NCBI RefSeq assembly: GCF_037392515.1
Contig: NC_090280.1
Coordinates: forward strand, 72,954,504 to 73,018,503
Origin: Haliotis asinina
Taxonomy: Eukaryota > Mollusca > Gastropoda > Lepetellida > Haliotidae
DNA length: 64,000 bases
Reading direction: 5' to 3'
Shown: in pieces, positions 48,950-59,786 of the stretch
How positions within the stretch are numbered: position 1 is the first letter of the stretch
Layout of the letters: every line of letters starts with the position of its first letter
Position numbers and translations under genes: made by a program
The notes under the pieces: model-generated
The model's input: the letters and a program-made list of their open reading frames with translations, nothing else
What the model was told of the DNA's origin: nothing
Database searches by the model: none

Positions 48950-49215
48950 GAGCATCACGGGTCTGTAGTCCCCTTTCCTGGGTCTTGTAGCATCCTGAGT
49001 TTATAGTCTCCCTTACATGACTGGGTTGTACCTTATGTCTGGAGCTATCCTTACCTGTCACTGTTTTAACCTTATGTCTGTAGTCCACTTGCCTAGATCT
49101 GCAGCCCCTTTGCTTGGCTCGTGTAGCATCCCTAGACTTATGCTCCCTCACCTGACTGTTGTACATCAAGTGTGTAGTCCTTTTGCCTGGGTCTGTAGTT
49201 CTCCGAGTCTCATCC
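48950..49215 (+). repeat. Degenerate minisatellite
   Basis: Repeated phrases of the type 'gtctgtagtccccttgcctg' gg(t/a)c, 'cttatgtctg(g/t)ag' and 'ctcccttacctgactg' recur five or six times. Confidence 0.65.
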
Positions 49216-49849
49216 CTCTTCGCAACTCTGTAGTTCGCTGGTAGTGGGATTGGAGACTTGTTAAAGTATTTGCTTATCACTGTGAATGTCTGGGTTTAAT
49301 CGCCATATGAAGACAATTTGGGAGGCCCAACTCAGGTTTACTTAGTTTTCAGAAAGTTGGAATATTCCTAGGTGCAGCACCAATACTGACACACCCTTTG
49401 TATTTGTACTTCCCCCAGTTTATACCACCCCCTGCCACGCCTCCACCCCCCTCATTTCAGTGCCTCAGTGGTCTGTTTAAGAATCTGAGTATTGATCAGA
49501 TTTCATCATTCAAAGCTGAAATAGGTTTTTGCAATGTTTAGCATTAACTCTACATGATTCTTTGACCTTTGAAAAAGGATATGGTAACTAGCCAGGGCTA
49601 TGTGAAATATTTCACCAGTTTAATTTCAAACTATCAACAATTTTGGAACATAAGATGAGAAGGTAATGTAGTATGTAAGCCTATTACGTAGACATACATG
49701 ATTGTCAAACTGATCAAGGACAGTGTTCAGTTCACATAGTCTTTGAAAATGTCGCATCTATATATATATTTATCATGGCTTTTTTTCCACTTCATTCTTT
49801 CAGCTCTTATATTGTAATAGTTTTCTTCAGAATCTCATTTCATCTTCAG

Positions 49850-49943
49850 GTATGTGGAAGAACATGTCCAGAAAACAGGGGTTGCCATAGAGACGCAAGG
49901 ATTCACATTCATTACAAGTGGTCGCAAAAGAGAGTCTCTGACG
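49850..49943 (+). CDS. EHD/dynamin-superfamily-like GTPase, exon 3 (switch I region)
   Basis: The acceptor is tttcatcttcag, the donor gtgagg after ACG. It completes Trp76 and encodes residues 77-107, from YVEEHVQKTGVAIETQGFTF through ITSGRKRESLT. In dynamin-superfamily G domains the threonine-containing loop a few residues after the P-loop helix is switch I (G2), so one of the threonines at 85, 91, 95 or 98 is the candidate magnesium/hydrolysis residue. The exon ends in phase 0. The joined reading across both splice sites is uninterrupted and agrees with my memory of conserved EHD-like relatives, supporting both junctions. Confidence 0.88.
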
Positions 49944-50118
49944 GTGAGGATGTTTGTTTCTTTGTGTTTTAGGTAGTTATGTAAAAGTGCTAAGGTATAC
50001 TGGTGGTGGGTCAACTACTGTTTTTCACAGGACATCAGTACCGAGGTTCTCGTGATGTGGTGAACTGTTTGCTAATTGATTTTCTTGTGCATTTCTTATC
50101 AGAGTTGGTAATTGGTTG

Positions 50119-50282
50119 GGGGGCGGTGGGGTTGCCTAGTGGTTAAAGCGTTCGCTCGTCACGCCAGAGACCCGGGTTCAATTCCCCACATGGATACAAT
50201 GTGTGAAGTCCATTTCTGGTGTCCCCTGCCGTGATATTGCTGGAATATTGCTACAAGTGGCGTTAAACTAAACTCACTCACT
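50119..50282 (+). mobile_element. SINE family A, full length, best-preserved copy
   Basis: The tRNA-like head has an A-box side 'ttgcctagtggttaaagcg' and B-box 'gggttcaattcccca'. The body reads 'acaatgtgtgaagtccattt' ctggtgtcccc. The tail is 'gatattgctggaatattgct' acaagtggcgttaaac and (actc)n. Flanks ggtaattggttg (50107-50118) and ggtaaatggttg (50283-50294) form a 12-bp target duplication with one mismatch. Pol III transcription from the internal promoter is the expected mode for this class. Confidence 0.95.
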
Positions 50283-50994
50283 GGTAAATGGTTGAAATCT
50301 CACCATTGATGACTGTTTCATTACCAACAAACATTCATTGAAAAAAGTTGGTTAGCATCACTGTTCACATTTTCCTATCCAGGCTGTTAATGCAGATATG
50401 TATATTGTAACATGATAATACTTGATACTTCAAAGCGATGACTTATATACCATGAACATACACTTCCTGGAGTCCTCAAGAAATATTCAGTCATGACTTT
50501 TCAGTTAGCAAAGAGAGATCATTGGGAATTAAACAAGTTTTCAGGCCCTGATGAATTTGAAGATATGTTCCATTGTAATGTGCTTCAATTCTATAACAAT
50601 AGTTCCAAATTTGTTTGTGTTTGATTATGAGAAGATCTGATTTATTGCTTGGTTGTTTGGTCACTGCGACTGGTCCTTAATTATTTCGGTTAATCGAAAC
50701 ACCACTATTCCTTGTGGAGATAAGACTTTTTGAATGAGGACGTTTTGTGCCGCCCTTGGCAGTATTTCCTTTTTATCGTGTTGGTGTGAACATGTTCAAA
50801 CCAGGGTCTCTAAACTGGTGACATTCGTTCACAAAAAAAATGAAAGCATTATAGTTTTGAAACAAGTGATAGCCTGGGGGATTGTTTTGACCAGGCAACC
50901 TGTTCTTCAAACGTTCATATCCCTTCAAACTTCTTAAGGTCATTTTCAACACATTGGCTATGATCAGAGTTAAGAATTCTTATGGATATGAATG

Positions 50995-51025
50995 TTTCGA
51001 GAGTAAGGGCCCAGGACTCTCGAAA
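50995..51025. repeat. Perfect 10-bp hairpin
   Basis: tttcgagagt (50995-51004) pairs with actctcgaaa (51016-51025) around an 11-base loop. Function unknown. Confidence 0.6.
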
Positions 51026-51709
51026 GGTAAACTGCATGTCATGCTTGTACACTTTTAGACATTTTCACAGGTTTCACATAGAATCATTCTATGGGGATGT
51101 TTAATGCTTAAGCTGCTGTCAGCAGATATTCCAGTCATCAGATCTGGGCCTTGCAATACACTGATTGTTTCAGTGATCCACCATATGTACCATGAAAATT
51201 TGGAGACAACTGGTCCGACATCATTTTTAGTTGATCTTCTTGCGTTTGACATCATCACGTTCTTGTCATGACATCTGTTTAAGACCAACAACTCTCTCAC
51301 TCCTGAAATTCATCCTGTGATTAACAGGTAGTTGACATTGGGGTGAGTTGTTTCTTACAGCAGTATAAAAAATATCTTGAAACAATCCTTTTCACTTATT
51401 AAAAGATTGGACCATATGATATAAAGATGATTGCTGCCCAAATTTATCATTATTAACTTGGAGCAGATGAAAGATATCATGACTAAACTTCCATTGATTT
51501 GAAACTGGGATCCTACGTGCCAGTTCTTCCAGTTTTTGTATATAGACAACTGTAAACACAGTTACATACCCTTGCTGACAGGATCCTATTATCATGGTTT
51601 TGAATTGAAAGTTTTCCTGATCTTGATCCTTGATAGAACAAAAATCATGAACTTTACCAAAATTGTAAAATTCTTAACATTTGGATGATTGGGAGTTGTT
51701 TTAAAGACC

Positions 51710-51805
51710 ATGGATTGATTCCCACAATGTGTTTGTACAATGTGTGAAGCCCATTTCTTACTGGAGTGTTCTTGTATGAGGTGTAAAACCGTCTCGCTTA
51801 CAGTT
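51710..51805 (+). mobile_element. SINE family A fragment
   Basis: 'gattgattcccacaatgtgt' then 'acaatgtgtgaagcccattt' ctta, followed by an eroded tail ending gtgtaaaaccgtctcgctta. Confidence 0.6.
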
Positions 51806-53740
51806 ACTGAAACAAGGCAGTGCTCCGTTTCACAAAGTGCAACAACTATCGTAAGTCAGTGATACAGAGTAGGAAGTGTGAATGCTATGAGGAAAGTTAC
51901 GAGGTCTTAAGCTTATGTGAACTTTGCTTCTTGGTTCAAGTACACTGGACCCTGGTGGTCTGCAGCAGTGCATTACGACATCAGCTTAGAGTTAACAAGT
52001 GCTCAAAGTTGGACATGTGGTGCATTGATGAACCATGAATTGACTTTTGCATGTGCATTAATTCTTAAATGTCCCATGTGGAATTACAAAATTTCAAACT
52101 TGGCATGGGGACCCAGGGTCTCTCGCAGGTCTGAGAGTTGCATTCCTGACCCATGACAACAATAAACAGCTCCAAGCCTTCAGATGCAGCTGAAGGAATT
52201 TTCAGCTGAACACTCACTCCAGGATCTGCTCGTCATACATTCAAACCCCAGACTTAGCCTGATTGTCATTTTTGTTAAGTACCCCCAGCCGATTGCTACA
52301 GGTTTTTCAGGTGAGACGACCAGATGCATTGTCTCATAATGGCAACATGTTGTCATATAGCTTTTATATGTTGTAAGAAATATGTATAATCAGGAAATGT
52401 GTATAATTACTGAAAACCTGACTGACTTTATATCAGTATTATCAATGTTTCTGTTATTTAAATGATTTCTGTAAATTCAAAAATGTGGTTTCTTAAATTG
52501 CTGCAAGTACTACAAGGCAAAGATTCAGTGTAGTTCTAGGTGTTCACTCCCATGTTCAGATAAAAATTCATGAACACTATGAAAAATATGTTCATGAAAA
52601 TGAAGACATAGCTGTGAAATCCATGCTAACTTAAAAAATACTATCAATGTTTCAATAATTTATATGACAGTAAATATGTATAATTTTGTCTCTTAAAATA
52701 CAGAAATTATGTATAATTGTTGAAAATTTCAGTAAATGTTGATAATTCCTAAGTGAATCAGACCTTATACGGAATTACTGAAATGTGGTTATAATTGACA
52801 AGGAGTTTTTCAAAAGAAAATAAAACTTGTTAATTGTGGTCAATTAAAAATAATTTTTGGTCAAGTCAGTCTTTTTTCCAGTTTACTTGACCTGTCTCAA
52901 GTGGAGTTTAGAGAAAAAATGTTCAACCCCTGGATAAAGCTGTAACCACATTCCTTCCATATGCACCTTCTGTCTCAGAAAAAATACTACAGTCTGTCAC
53001 AATACACCATTTCTTCTCTCCAAACTGATATTGAGGTTAAGTAGGTTGACTAGTATGTTTCCAGCCATGCTGTAAGAATTTAGAAAAAGGTGACATTAAA
53101 GTGTGTAACATCCAGCATTGCTTTCTTTGTTTAGTTGTGTTCAAATAAAGGCTACATTTCTTTGTGTCCAAATGGCTGCTTCCCAATTAGGTTGTGGAGA
53201 TTGAAATATGAATCTAGAGAGATTTGTTCAGCTGAATCAAAATATTTCTTTTAGCTTTAAGTATTTTGAGATGGTCAGTGAGTGAGGAAAAGTAAATGCT
53301 TGGGCATTTATTGCAAGATGTGAAGTATTTTCTTAGTAATGTAAATGTTTTACACATTAGAAGGTTTTGTTTGAGGTTTTCAGTGGTAGGAGATGAATTT
53401 GGTCAGTTGATGTCTATAAACTTAAACAATGCTTCAATTTTGTTAGATTTTTAAAATTTTTATCAGTGAAGTTTTTTATACTTCAGGGGATTGATAAAGT
53501 ACGTGAAAGAAACTGGGTTTTTTTTATATTTTTCTCATTGTTGAGATTGGAATTGTGTCAGCTGAGTCCTTAAAATAATATGCAATAAAGTGTTGCCTGT
53601 GACTTGGTGAGGAGTGTCCCTGGTGTTTCCTGTCTGGCTTCCTAGACCTGTGAAGTGAGACTGTTGTTACAGGGAGCCCACACCTGTCTGGTGATGCACT
53701 CACTCACCCCAGGGCATATCCATCTTGGTCAGGCCAAGTG

Positions 53741-53759
53741 CAGCAGCAGCAGCAGCAGC
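53741..53759. repeat. CAG microsatellite
   Basis: Six CAG triplets. It would encode polyserine in one frame but no gene is supported there. Confidence 0.9.
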
Positions 53760-54063
53760 CCCAGGGCTCAAGGCTCAGGTCGTCACTTGTCATGTGTATT
53801 GGGTTTGTGGTTTCTCGTGTTACAACTGACAGCAGTTTGTCGGAGTTAATGTGTTTCATTGTTCATGATTAGAATAAAAAAGATTTTATGTTTGTTTGCA
53901 GTCTCTCTTGTTTGAATTGCTAGCTTATGGGTGTAGTTGTGTCTATGTTGTATGTGCAACTATTTTGTATTTGTAAAGGCACCCAGTTCATTTGGCAGAG
54001 TTATGGTCCTTCGCTCATGCAGGATCTGATGTTCTTGGACTTGTCTCTGATATATCTGATCTG

Positions 54064-54262
54064 TGAAGATACAGCTTAGAATGGGTCTTCAGCAACCCAG
54101 CTTGTTGTCAGAAGCAATCTGACAGTCAAGATTGCTTGCTTGGTTCTCATGATCAAATCCCATTTAAGCAGATCAATGTTCATGCTGTTGATCACTGGAT
54201 ACAGTCCAGACTTGATTAGTTATAGGTGGAAGATTGCTGTGTGAAGCAACAAACAAAACAAC
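54064..54262 (+). mobile_element. SINE family B, diverged
   Basis: 'tgaagatacagcttagaatg' 'ggtcttcagcaacccagctt', 'agcagatcaatgttcatgct', 'gttgatcactggatacagtc' and a tail 'aggtggaagattgctgtgtg'. Confidence 0.7.
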
Positions 54263-55387
54263 AGAAAGTATTAGATTCAGATTTTATGATAAGTGGTCTG
54301 TGCTCTTGCTGAAGTCAGGTCAGATCTGATGCCTTATGTTAGAGAGAAATCAAAACTGCATATTAAGGAGATTCAGTGCCATGAATGATACTGACAGATA
54401 GGGGAGATCAGAATATATCTTAAAATTCTAGGTCTTCAAACCAGGCTGTGGGTACAGAATAGTTATTGTAGACAATATTGACACACCTCCCCATTCTCCA
54501 TACTTAACCTATCTGAACAGTATTGCTCCTATCCCATACGAGAGACACAGAGGGCTCACTACATCAAGGCCTATTTACCCTGGATAAAAGATACTTAATT
54601 CCCTGCAGACAGAGGACATGTTTATCATGTCATGACCGACATGTTTCTAGACATGAGTCACACCTGGTTTAGGAAGCTGGACCTATGCAAGCATTCAATA
54701 CAGTCAAAAGACACTCCCAGGAGCAATCAAAACACTTCCATCCAGTGATACACACTTTCCTACAAAAATCAGCCGTCTGCTCCAAAGTGACTGCGACCAC
54801 CAACATGACAAACAGGTTGAGAACTGAGGGGTCCCCACAAGATGCTTCACCAGGAGTGTTCTCACTCATCATGACACATCACAAACACCTTCCACTGTAT
54901 GGGTTGGGGTAGCCAGTATGTGGAGAATGGCACTGAAATGTGCACTCGCTGAGACTGGGGCCTAGTTCACAGTGTCATGGCCGTAATTTGGCTGTTGTGT
55001 ATTTGGATGATCAGCCTGTGCAGCCATGTGAGATTACAGAGACTATTGGCTTAAACCCTTTGCAGCATTTCTGGTCTGGTTGTTACTGTGTTTTCTGGTT
55101 GCCGACGATGCTTTGTTCCGTGTTGATGGAAGGTATCCTGTTTTGTTCTGTTGTGTAATGGTGGCCTATTGGCTTCCATTCTGGGTAATATGTCTGTCCA
55201 GACTCTTCATGTATTTGTTGTAATGTTTAGCAGAAACTTGTAACTTATCTTCTTAATTGTTCAGATGGATTCTGATGGCGTTTTTAAATAAGGCGGCATT
55301 TTAAACTTAAGTTTTGTGTGGAGTTTAAAATTTGCAATGATTGAGATTTATGCTACCACTGATAGAAATAATTGGTTGGACTAATAC

Positions 55388-55512
55388 TCACTCTGCCCTA
55401 GTATCAATCATCACACTGACTGACCTGTCCAGTGTCTGAGAACTCGCTGGCTTTTGTTGGTCTTTTCTACAATTACAGTAGAGCATCACTCCGTTAACAA
55501 GACAATGTTGAA
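55388..55512 (+). repeat. Dispersed repeat, copy 1 (pairs with 56788-56930)
   Basis: 'actcactctgccctagtatc', 'gacctgtccagtgtctgaga', 'acagtagagcatcactccgt' recur in order at 56788-56930. Copy 2 is longer by about 15 bp. Confidence 0.75.
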
Positions 55513-55569
55513 CATCAAGCTTAATCTATAAATGGTATGTTGTTTTAATTAAAACAAATAATTCTTTTA

Positions 55570-55790
55570 AAATTAAAAAGGAGACCCAGTGGGATGGAGA
55601 TTCAGAACCTGAGACTCCATTCAGACATTCAACATTGCACTTGGAACTGGGCGGAGGGGGAAATATGGCAGATCAGGCACTGTAGGCAGAATAGATTGGT
55701 TTGCTGGCATCATACCAATGTTCATGGTTTCATAGCTTCGGTTACGACCAACATTGCTTCAGTGTGTTTTACCACCGTTTATCATCTCTA
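55570..55790 (+). repeat. Dispersed repeat, same family as 9160-9420
   Basis: 'aaggagacccagtgggatgg' agattcagaac, then '...ttgcacttggaactgggcgg' parallels the copy at 9171. The class is unknown. Confidence 0.5.
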
Positions 55791-56137
55791 GTATTGGAAA
55801 TTTCGACAGTCACTAACCCATATGAAACAGCAGCTCATACAGTCTGAAGTCAATGGCTTAGCTAGAACAGGGTCACCTGTGCAGATTCCGTGTCAAATCA
55901 ATTATTGGAGCCCGTAACCATACCTAGTTTGACTGATCAGTGAAAGTGTCACATTGTGGGGTTTGGGATAGCCATGTGTTCCTCTAAATTTATTGAAACA
56001 CTAATCACCCTGTAGCCTTGACATGCAATGGCTGGAATGACTTTTGCCATTGCTTATTAGATGCTAGTAGCAGTTGTTAATAACCATTGTACATTGACTG
56101 TCAACCAGAACAAGCTGTCACTTCTTGTTGTACAGGC

Positions 56138-56402
56138 AGGGGGATAGCCTAGAGGTTAAAGTGTTCACTCGTCATGCCGAGCACCAGGGTTTGATTCCCC
56201 ACATGGGTGCAAAGTGAAGCTTTGGTGTCAACTGGGCCAACATCATTTTCATTTGGTCTTCTTGTTCATGGCATAACATTCCGCTAAAGACCTGTGTCCA
56301 GTTCCCCACATGAGAACAATATGTGAAGCCCATTTGTGGTGTCAGCGGCTCTGATGTTGCTGGAATATTGCTAAAAGCAGCATTATAACAAACTTGCTTT
56401 CC
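56138..56402 (+). mobile_element. SINE family A, interrupted
   Basis: The head and B-box (tagcctagaggttaaagtgt, agggtttgattccccacatg) occupy 56138-56226. About 60 bp of unrelated sequence follows, resembling 51212-51270. A second B-box region, 'tgtccagttccccacatgag', then leads into 'tgtgaagcccatttgtggtg' and the tail 'gttgctggaatattgctaaa'. So B-box sequence is present twice. Confidence 0.75.
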
Positions 56403-56724
56403 CACTTTTACTGGTGTATATGTTCAGGACATAGTTCAAGTCAGATTACCTTGGATATGCAAACCTTGACCTGGGAACTTGTCATGTGCATTTATAACTT
56501 AGAGGCAGGTTGCAGTATGTGCCCAACACATCATGTTACTTGTGAGAGTAGACACTGAGAAACCGGTACTTATCCAGTGTTACCTGACTGTACGTCAGCA
56601 TGTATCCCAACTAACTGTACCTTGTTCTGTGAAACGCTGATCTGCCAGACCCACTCAGTTATTTACATACTGAAAAGATGTCGCATTAGCATTGTCTCTC
56701 ACTCTTATTTTCTTATGCCCCTGG

Positions 56725-56800
56725 CCTTAATATTGTTGGAATATTGCTAAAGGCAGCGGAAAACTAAACTCTCTCTCTTACTCACTCACTCACTCTGCCC
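56725..56800 (+). mobile_element. SINE tail fragment
   Basis: 'aatattgttggaatattgct' aaaggcagcggaaaactaaac followed by ctct and actc repeats. Confidence 0.75.
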
Positions 56801-56930
56801 TAGTGTCAGTCTATCATCACATTGGTTGACCTGTCCAATGTCTGAAGTAATGTGAGAACTCAATAGCTTTTATAAGTCTTTTCTGCAGGTACAGTAAAGC
56901 ATCACTCCGTTAAGAGGGATAATGATGAAT
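56788..56930 (+). repeat. Dispersed repeat, copy 2 (pairs with 55388-55512)
   Basis: Carries the same ordered words as copy 1, starting 'actcactctgccctagtgtc' and including 'acagtaaagcatcactccgt'. It follows directly on a SINE tail. Confidence 0.75.
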
Positions 56931-57261
56931 GTCATGCCTTTGATGTGCTATATTGTTTCACTCAATCTATCCTCCTACATACTGTTCTATTTACCAACAT
57001 CTTCATCCCCATGAAACCTATCTGTTGGCCTCGTATCAGTGACTTCAGTTAAACAGTGTCATGTTGTCCACAGCATATAACCAACTATTTTTTATTAGAA
57101 ATCACAATGAAAGAAACAAGATGTTTTTCTTTTAAACAATATTTAATGGTGGGAAAGTCACTGTTCATCATGGTTCTCTTGAACCATGTTCCAACGTTAA
57201 ACAGACAAGCTGTGAGATGACTAAAATACTGTGTACCTCACTGGCTCAACTTCATTCTGAC

Positions 57262-57345
57262 TCAGGGTGGTAAGGTAGCCTCGTGGTTAAGGTGTTTGGT
57301 TGTCATGGTGAAGACCCTGGTTTGATTCCCCACTTGGGAATAGTT
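57262..57345 (+). mobile_element. SINE family A, head only
   Basis: 'ggtaaggtagcctcgtggtt' aaggtgtttggttgtcatgg and 'ccctggtttgattccccact' tggg; body and tail absent. Confidence 0.75.
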
Positions 57346-57481
57346 GCTGCATCATGAGACTATCGCTGCATGAAGAAACTATTTCTAAACATTTTTTATA
57401 TGTCTTGAAATTACTTGAAGCACTTCCAAAGATTGAACACTTATGAAAACATCTATATAAATTGACTCTGTTTATTTCCAG

Positions 57482-57536
57482 GGCAATGCCACCCTCCATC
57501 TTTACCCTCACTTTGATCCTCTCCGAGAGATTGAAG
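57482..57536 (+). CDS. EHD/dynamin-superfamily-like GTPase, exon 4 (last in window)
   Basis: The acceptor is ctgtttatttccag, the donor gtaagc. It encodes residues 108-125 (GNATLHLYPHFDPLREIE) and one base of residue 126. The join to exon 3 gives the uninterrupted reading ESLTGNATLHLYPHF, which matches my memory of conserved relatives. The DxxG (G3) motif expected next was not found in the remaining 6.4 kb, so the gene continues beyond the window and only its 5' part is present. Confidence 0.85.
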
Positions 57537-57699
57537 GTAAGCATAGTATGTTTTCTGGTAGTCATGATTGTAGCAGTTGTCTGCCTGACTGGGTCAGGGA
57601 GACCTTGCTTCCTGGACAAATAACTGTGAGAAATATTGTCTTGCATACAAAGGACAATATTCTTGGCCCATTAACATGAGTCAGGTTTAATGTTCAGTG

Positions 57700-58048
57700 T
57701 AAGACCCTCATTCATGGTATAATGGTTACAGCTCGGAGTGGAAGGTCGTGGGTTCCATCCCTGGCCATGTGATACCAAAAGGCAGTACATGGTACTTGTT
57801 AGTGCCTGCCTGGCACTCGGCATTAATAACCACAGCAAAGAATGGCCGTTTAGGAGTCAGTATAATGTGTCAGAGTAGGGTATTAATGCTTACGTGTGTC
57901 ATGGTATCTCAGTGAGCTAACCCTATACAACCAGCTTAAGACTGGACTAGTACATGCAGCCACACATACACATGCATGCACGTGGTCACATGAGTGAAAG
58001 ATTCTTCAGTGTAGTGTTGAACACCATTTCATCTCGCCTCTCTAAAAT
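57700..58048 (+). mobile_element. SINE family C, full copy with tRNA-like head
   Basis: The head reads 'catggtataatggttacagc' (A-box side) and 'gtcgtgggttccatccctgg' (B-box GGTTCCATCC). The body reads 'cagtacatggtacttgttag', 'ggtatctcagtgagctaacc', 'gactagtacatgcagccaca' and ends 'caccatttcatctcgcctc'. A truncated copy is at 16530-16755. Its tail differs from families A and B. Confidence 0.75.
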
Positions 58049-58854
58049 TAGATGTATTAAATTGGAACTAATAGTATGCCCTGAAGCCCTGATTCAGATT
58101 TCATAGATTATTATCATTTGAAAAAACAAAACAGCTCATTTCTCGTCTCTTGTCTCTTGATAATGTTGCTTTTATGACGGTAAGTATTTTGCTGAATCGT
58201 CAAATATTCTCTTTTGGCACGGCAGACGTCCCAACTCTTTAGGCCCACTATTGATAACCGTCTGTTGGCTAGGGCCGTCTGTTATGTTAGTCAAGTTGTT
58301 GGATAACATATGTTACCATTTGACAACATCAATTTTATGGACCGTTATTTTCTGGACCCATCATTTTGTAAAGCCTGATTAAAATTTCAAAGATATGGTG
58401 CAAAAAAGGTTTCAGGAAAATTTTACTCCGGAGGACTTGTAAGCAGACATATAAATTCAATTTTCTGTTCGTTTTGCATGTAAATTATTGATTAGGCTCT
58501 GTCTGTTTGCTCGCCTTCACGTTTTTACAGTTAAAGAACAGGCTTAGGGCTCCCTATGTTGTACTGCTATTCTGGCTGAGCTTGGTAGTGTCTAGATGGG
58601 AGAGCTCCAGCTGCCCAGGGACTGCCGTTAGACCAGGGCTACATAAGAAGTACACTTGGGATTTAGACAGATTCAACCAGGTTGTATAGACAACTGTGGT
58701 CTGGGTCAGTTGATTGGACTTAATCTTCCTACAAGCAGTTTGAAATGAAAACCAATGGTTGGTTAGTTTCACTAACTGGCTGATCGTCAAACAGCATGTG
58801 CATACCTTCTGTCACTGGTTTGTTGGTCAAAACATATCATTGAAAGTCTGCATT

Positions 58855-58910
58855 GTCGTTGGAATATTGCTGACTGTTTGATTATGGCCGTGTGTGTGTG
58901 CGTGCGTGTG

Positions 58911-58946
<36 letters not shown>

Positions 58947-58985
58947 AATTTTGCTAAAAGTGGCATAAAACCATACTCCCTCTCT
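58855..58985 (+). mobile_element. SINE tail split by a microsatellite
   Basis: 'cgttggaatattgctgactg' lies before and 'attttgctaaaagtggcata' aaaccatactccctctc after the CGTG tract. Confidence 0.65.
58890..58946. repeat. GTGC/GT microsatellite
   Basis: A GT run changes into perfect cgtg units. Its minus-strand translation (THARTHAR) is not a gene. Confidence 0.97.
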
Positions 58986-59786
58986 TGTTTCTGAAATCTG
59001 GTAATTTTTTCCAAGTAATTGTTGAAGGAATGGAATATTCTAAACGTTTTAGATTTTCACCTGACTACACACTGGTAGTCATTAACCAACAAAGCAGGGT
59101 GTGGATGGCATTATAACCAGAGCAGAAGTACTAAGTCAAACCGGTCCAGTTCAGTTCAGACCAACTGATTTATAGCAGTATTGCACGTATCTACAGTCAT
59201 GACTAGTAGCCAAGTAATCCTAGATTTTACAGGTGATTGGTTGAAGAATGCATAAGCTTTTCTGTGATTGTGTTACTGTCACCCCAAGTGAAATGTTACC
59301 CCAAGCTCTGCTGGTTATTGTGTCCATGGTCATTCTTCTACTGTGTCACACTAGTCTGGGTCAGTGTACCCCCTGGGTCATTGCTCGTGCTGTCAGCCAT
59401 TCATGGGTAAAGCCCAGATCCTAGCATCTAGTGTCAACCTTTCCACAACTGGAATATTGCTGACTGCAGCATTAACTGTCACAGATTGTTAGCCTTTACG
59501 TCAATGCTGCTGATTGTGTGGGATATAATTATGCTGGATCTAAACATGGTGTTATGCACTCCATGACAGATGGGAGGAACAATCCATAACATGTTGATCG
59601 ACTCCCACAAACAATGATCAATACAAATAATGCGGAGTATGGTGGTGTTGCTGTAAATTGTCATGACAAGAAGTGATTGTTGGAGCTCGTGTAGGTGTGC
59701 CACTTCCCCTGTCAGATTATTGTTGCGTGTGTTTGCCTCCAAACATCTATTGTGTGGTTGTTTTTGGGGTGTTTCCATATCACTTG

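Larger units (their letters stand above)
18153..49849 (+). other. GTPase intron 2 (31.7 kb)
   Basis: This very long intron between exons carrying the P-loop and the switch I region is full of SINE copies, foldback elements and minisatellites, listed individually. One exon-like minus-strand segment lies at 37266-37390. Stretches where I see nothing nameable are 18780-19040, 20210-21680, 21800-22360, 22710-25400, 27000-29260, 30400-32250, 32540-33880, 34940-35660, 37440-38130, 38560-44940 and 45060-46060. Within 39280-39790 sequence is less AT-rich and carries a 134-codon open frame that I could not match to anything. Confidence 0.8.
49944..57481 (+). other. GTPase intron 3 (7.5 kb)
   Basis: It contains SINE copies at 50119, 51710, 54064, 56138, 56725 and 57262, a CAG microsatellite and two pairs of dispersed repeats. 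Parts where I see nothing nameable include 50300-50990, 51810-53730 and 54270-55380; a 75-codon plus frame at 54685-54912 is not supported by splice sites or family resemblance. Confidence 0.8.

Noticed and set aside
48936..49280. 114-residue basic minus frame
   Set aside because: It is the reverse translation of the degenerate minisatellite at 48950-49215.
50119..50200. tRNA gene
   Set aside because: A- and B-box motifs are present, but the sequence does not continue as a cloverleaf and is the head of a SINE. The same applies to 57700 and the other family A heads.
54450..54912. Overlapping 67- and 75-codon frames on both strands
   Set aside because: Neither has splice sites, a domain or a plausible start context.
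58530..58680. Exon-like segment with a good acceptor (cacgtttttacag) and an open 50-codon frame
   Set aside because: The donor (CAG|gttgta) is poor. In the phase required after GTPase exon 4 it hits a stop after five codons, and it lacks the expected G3 motif.
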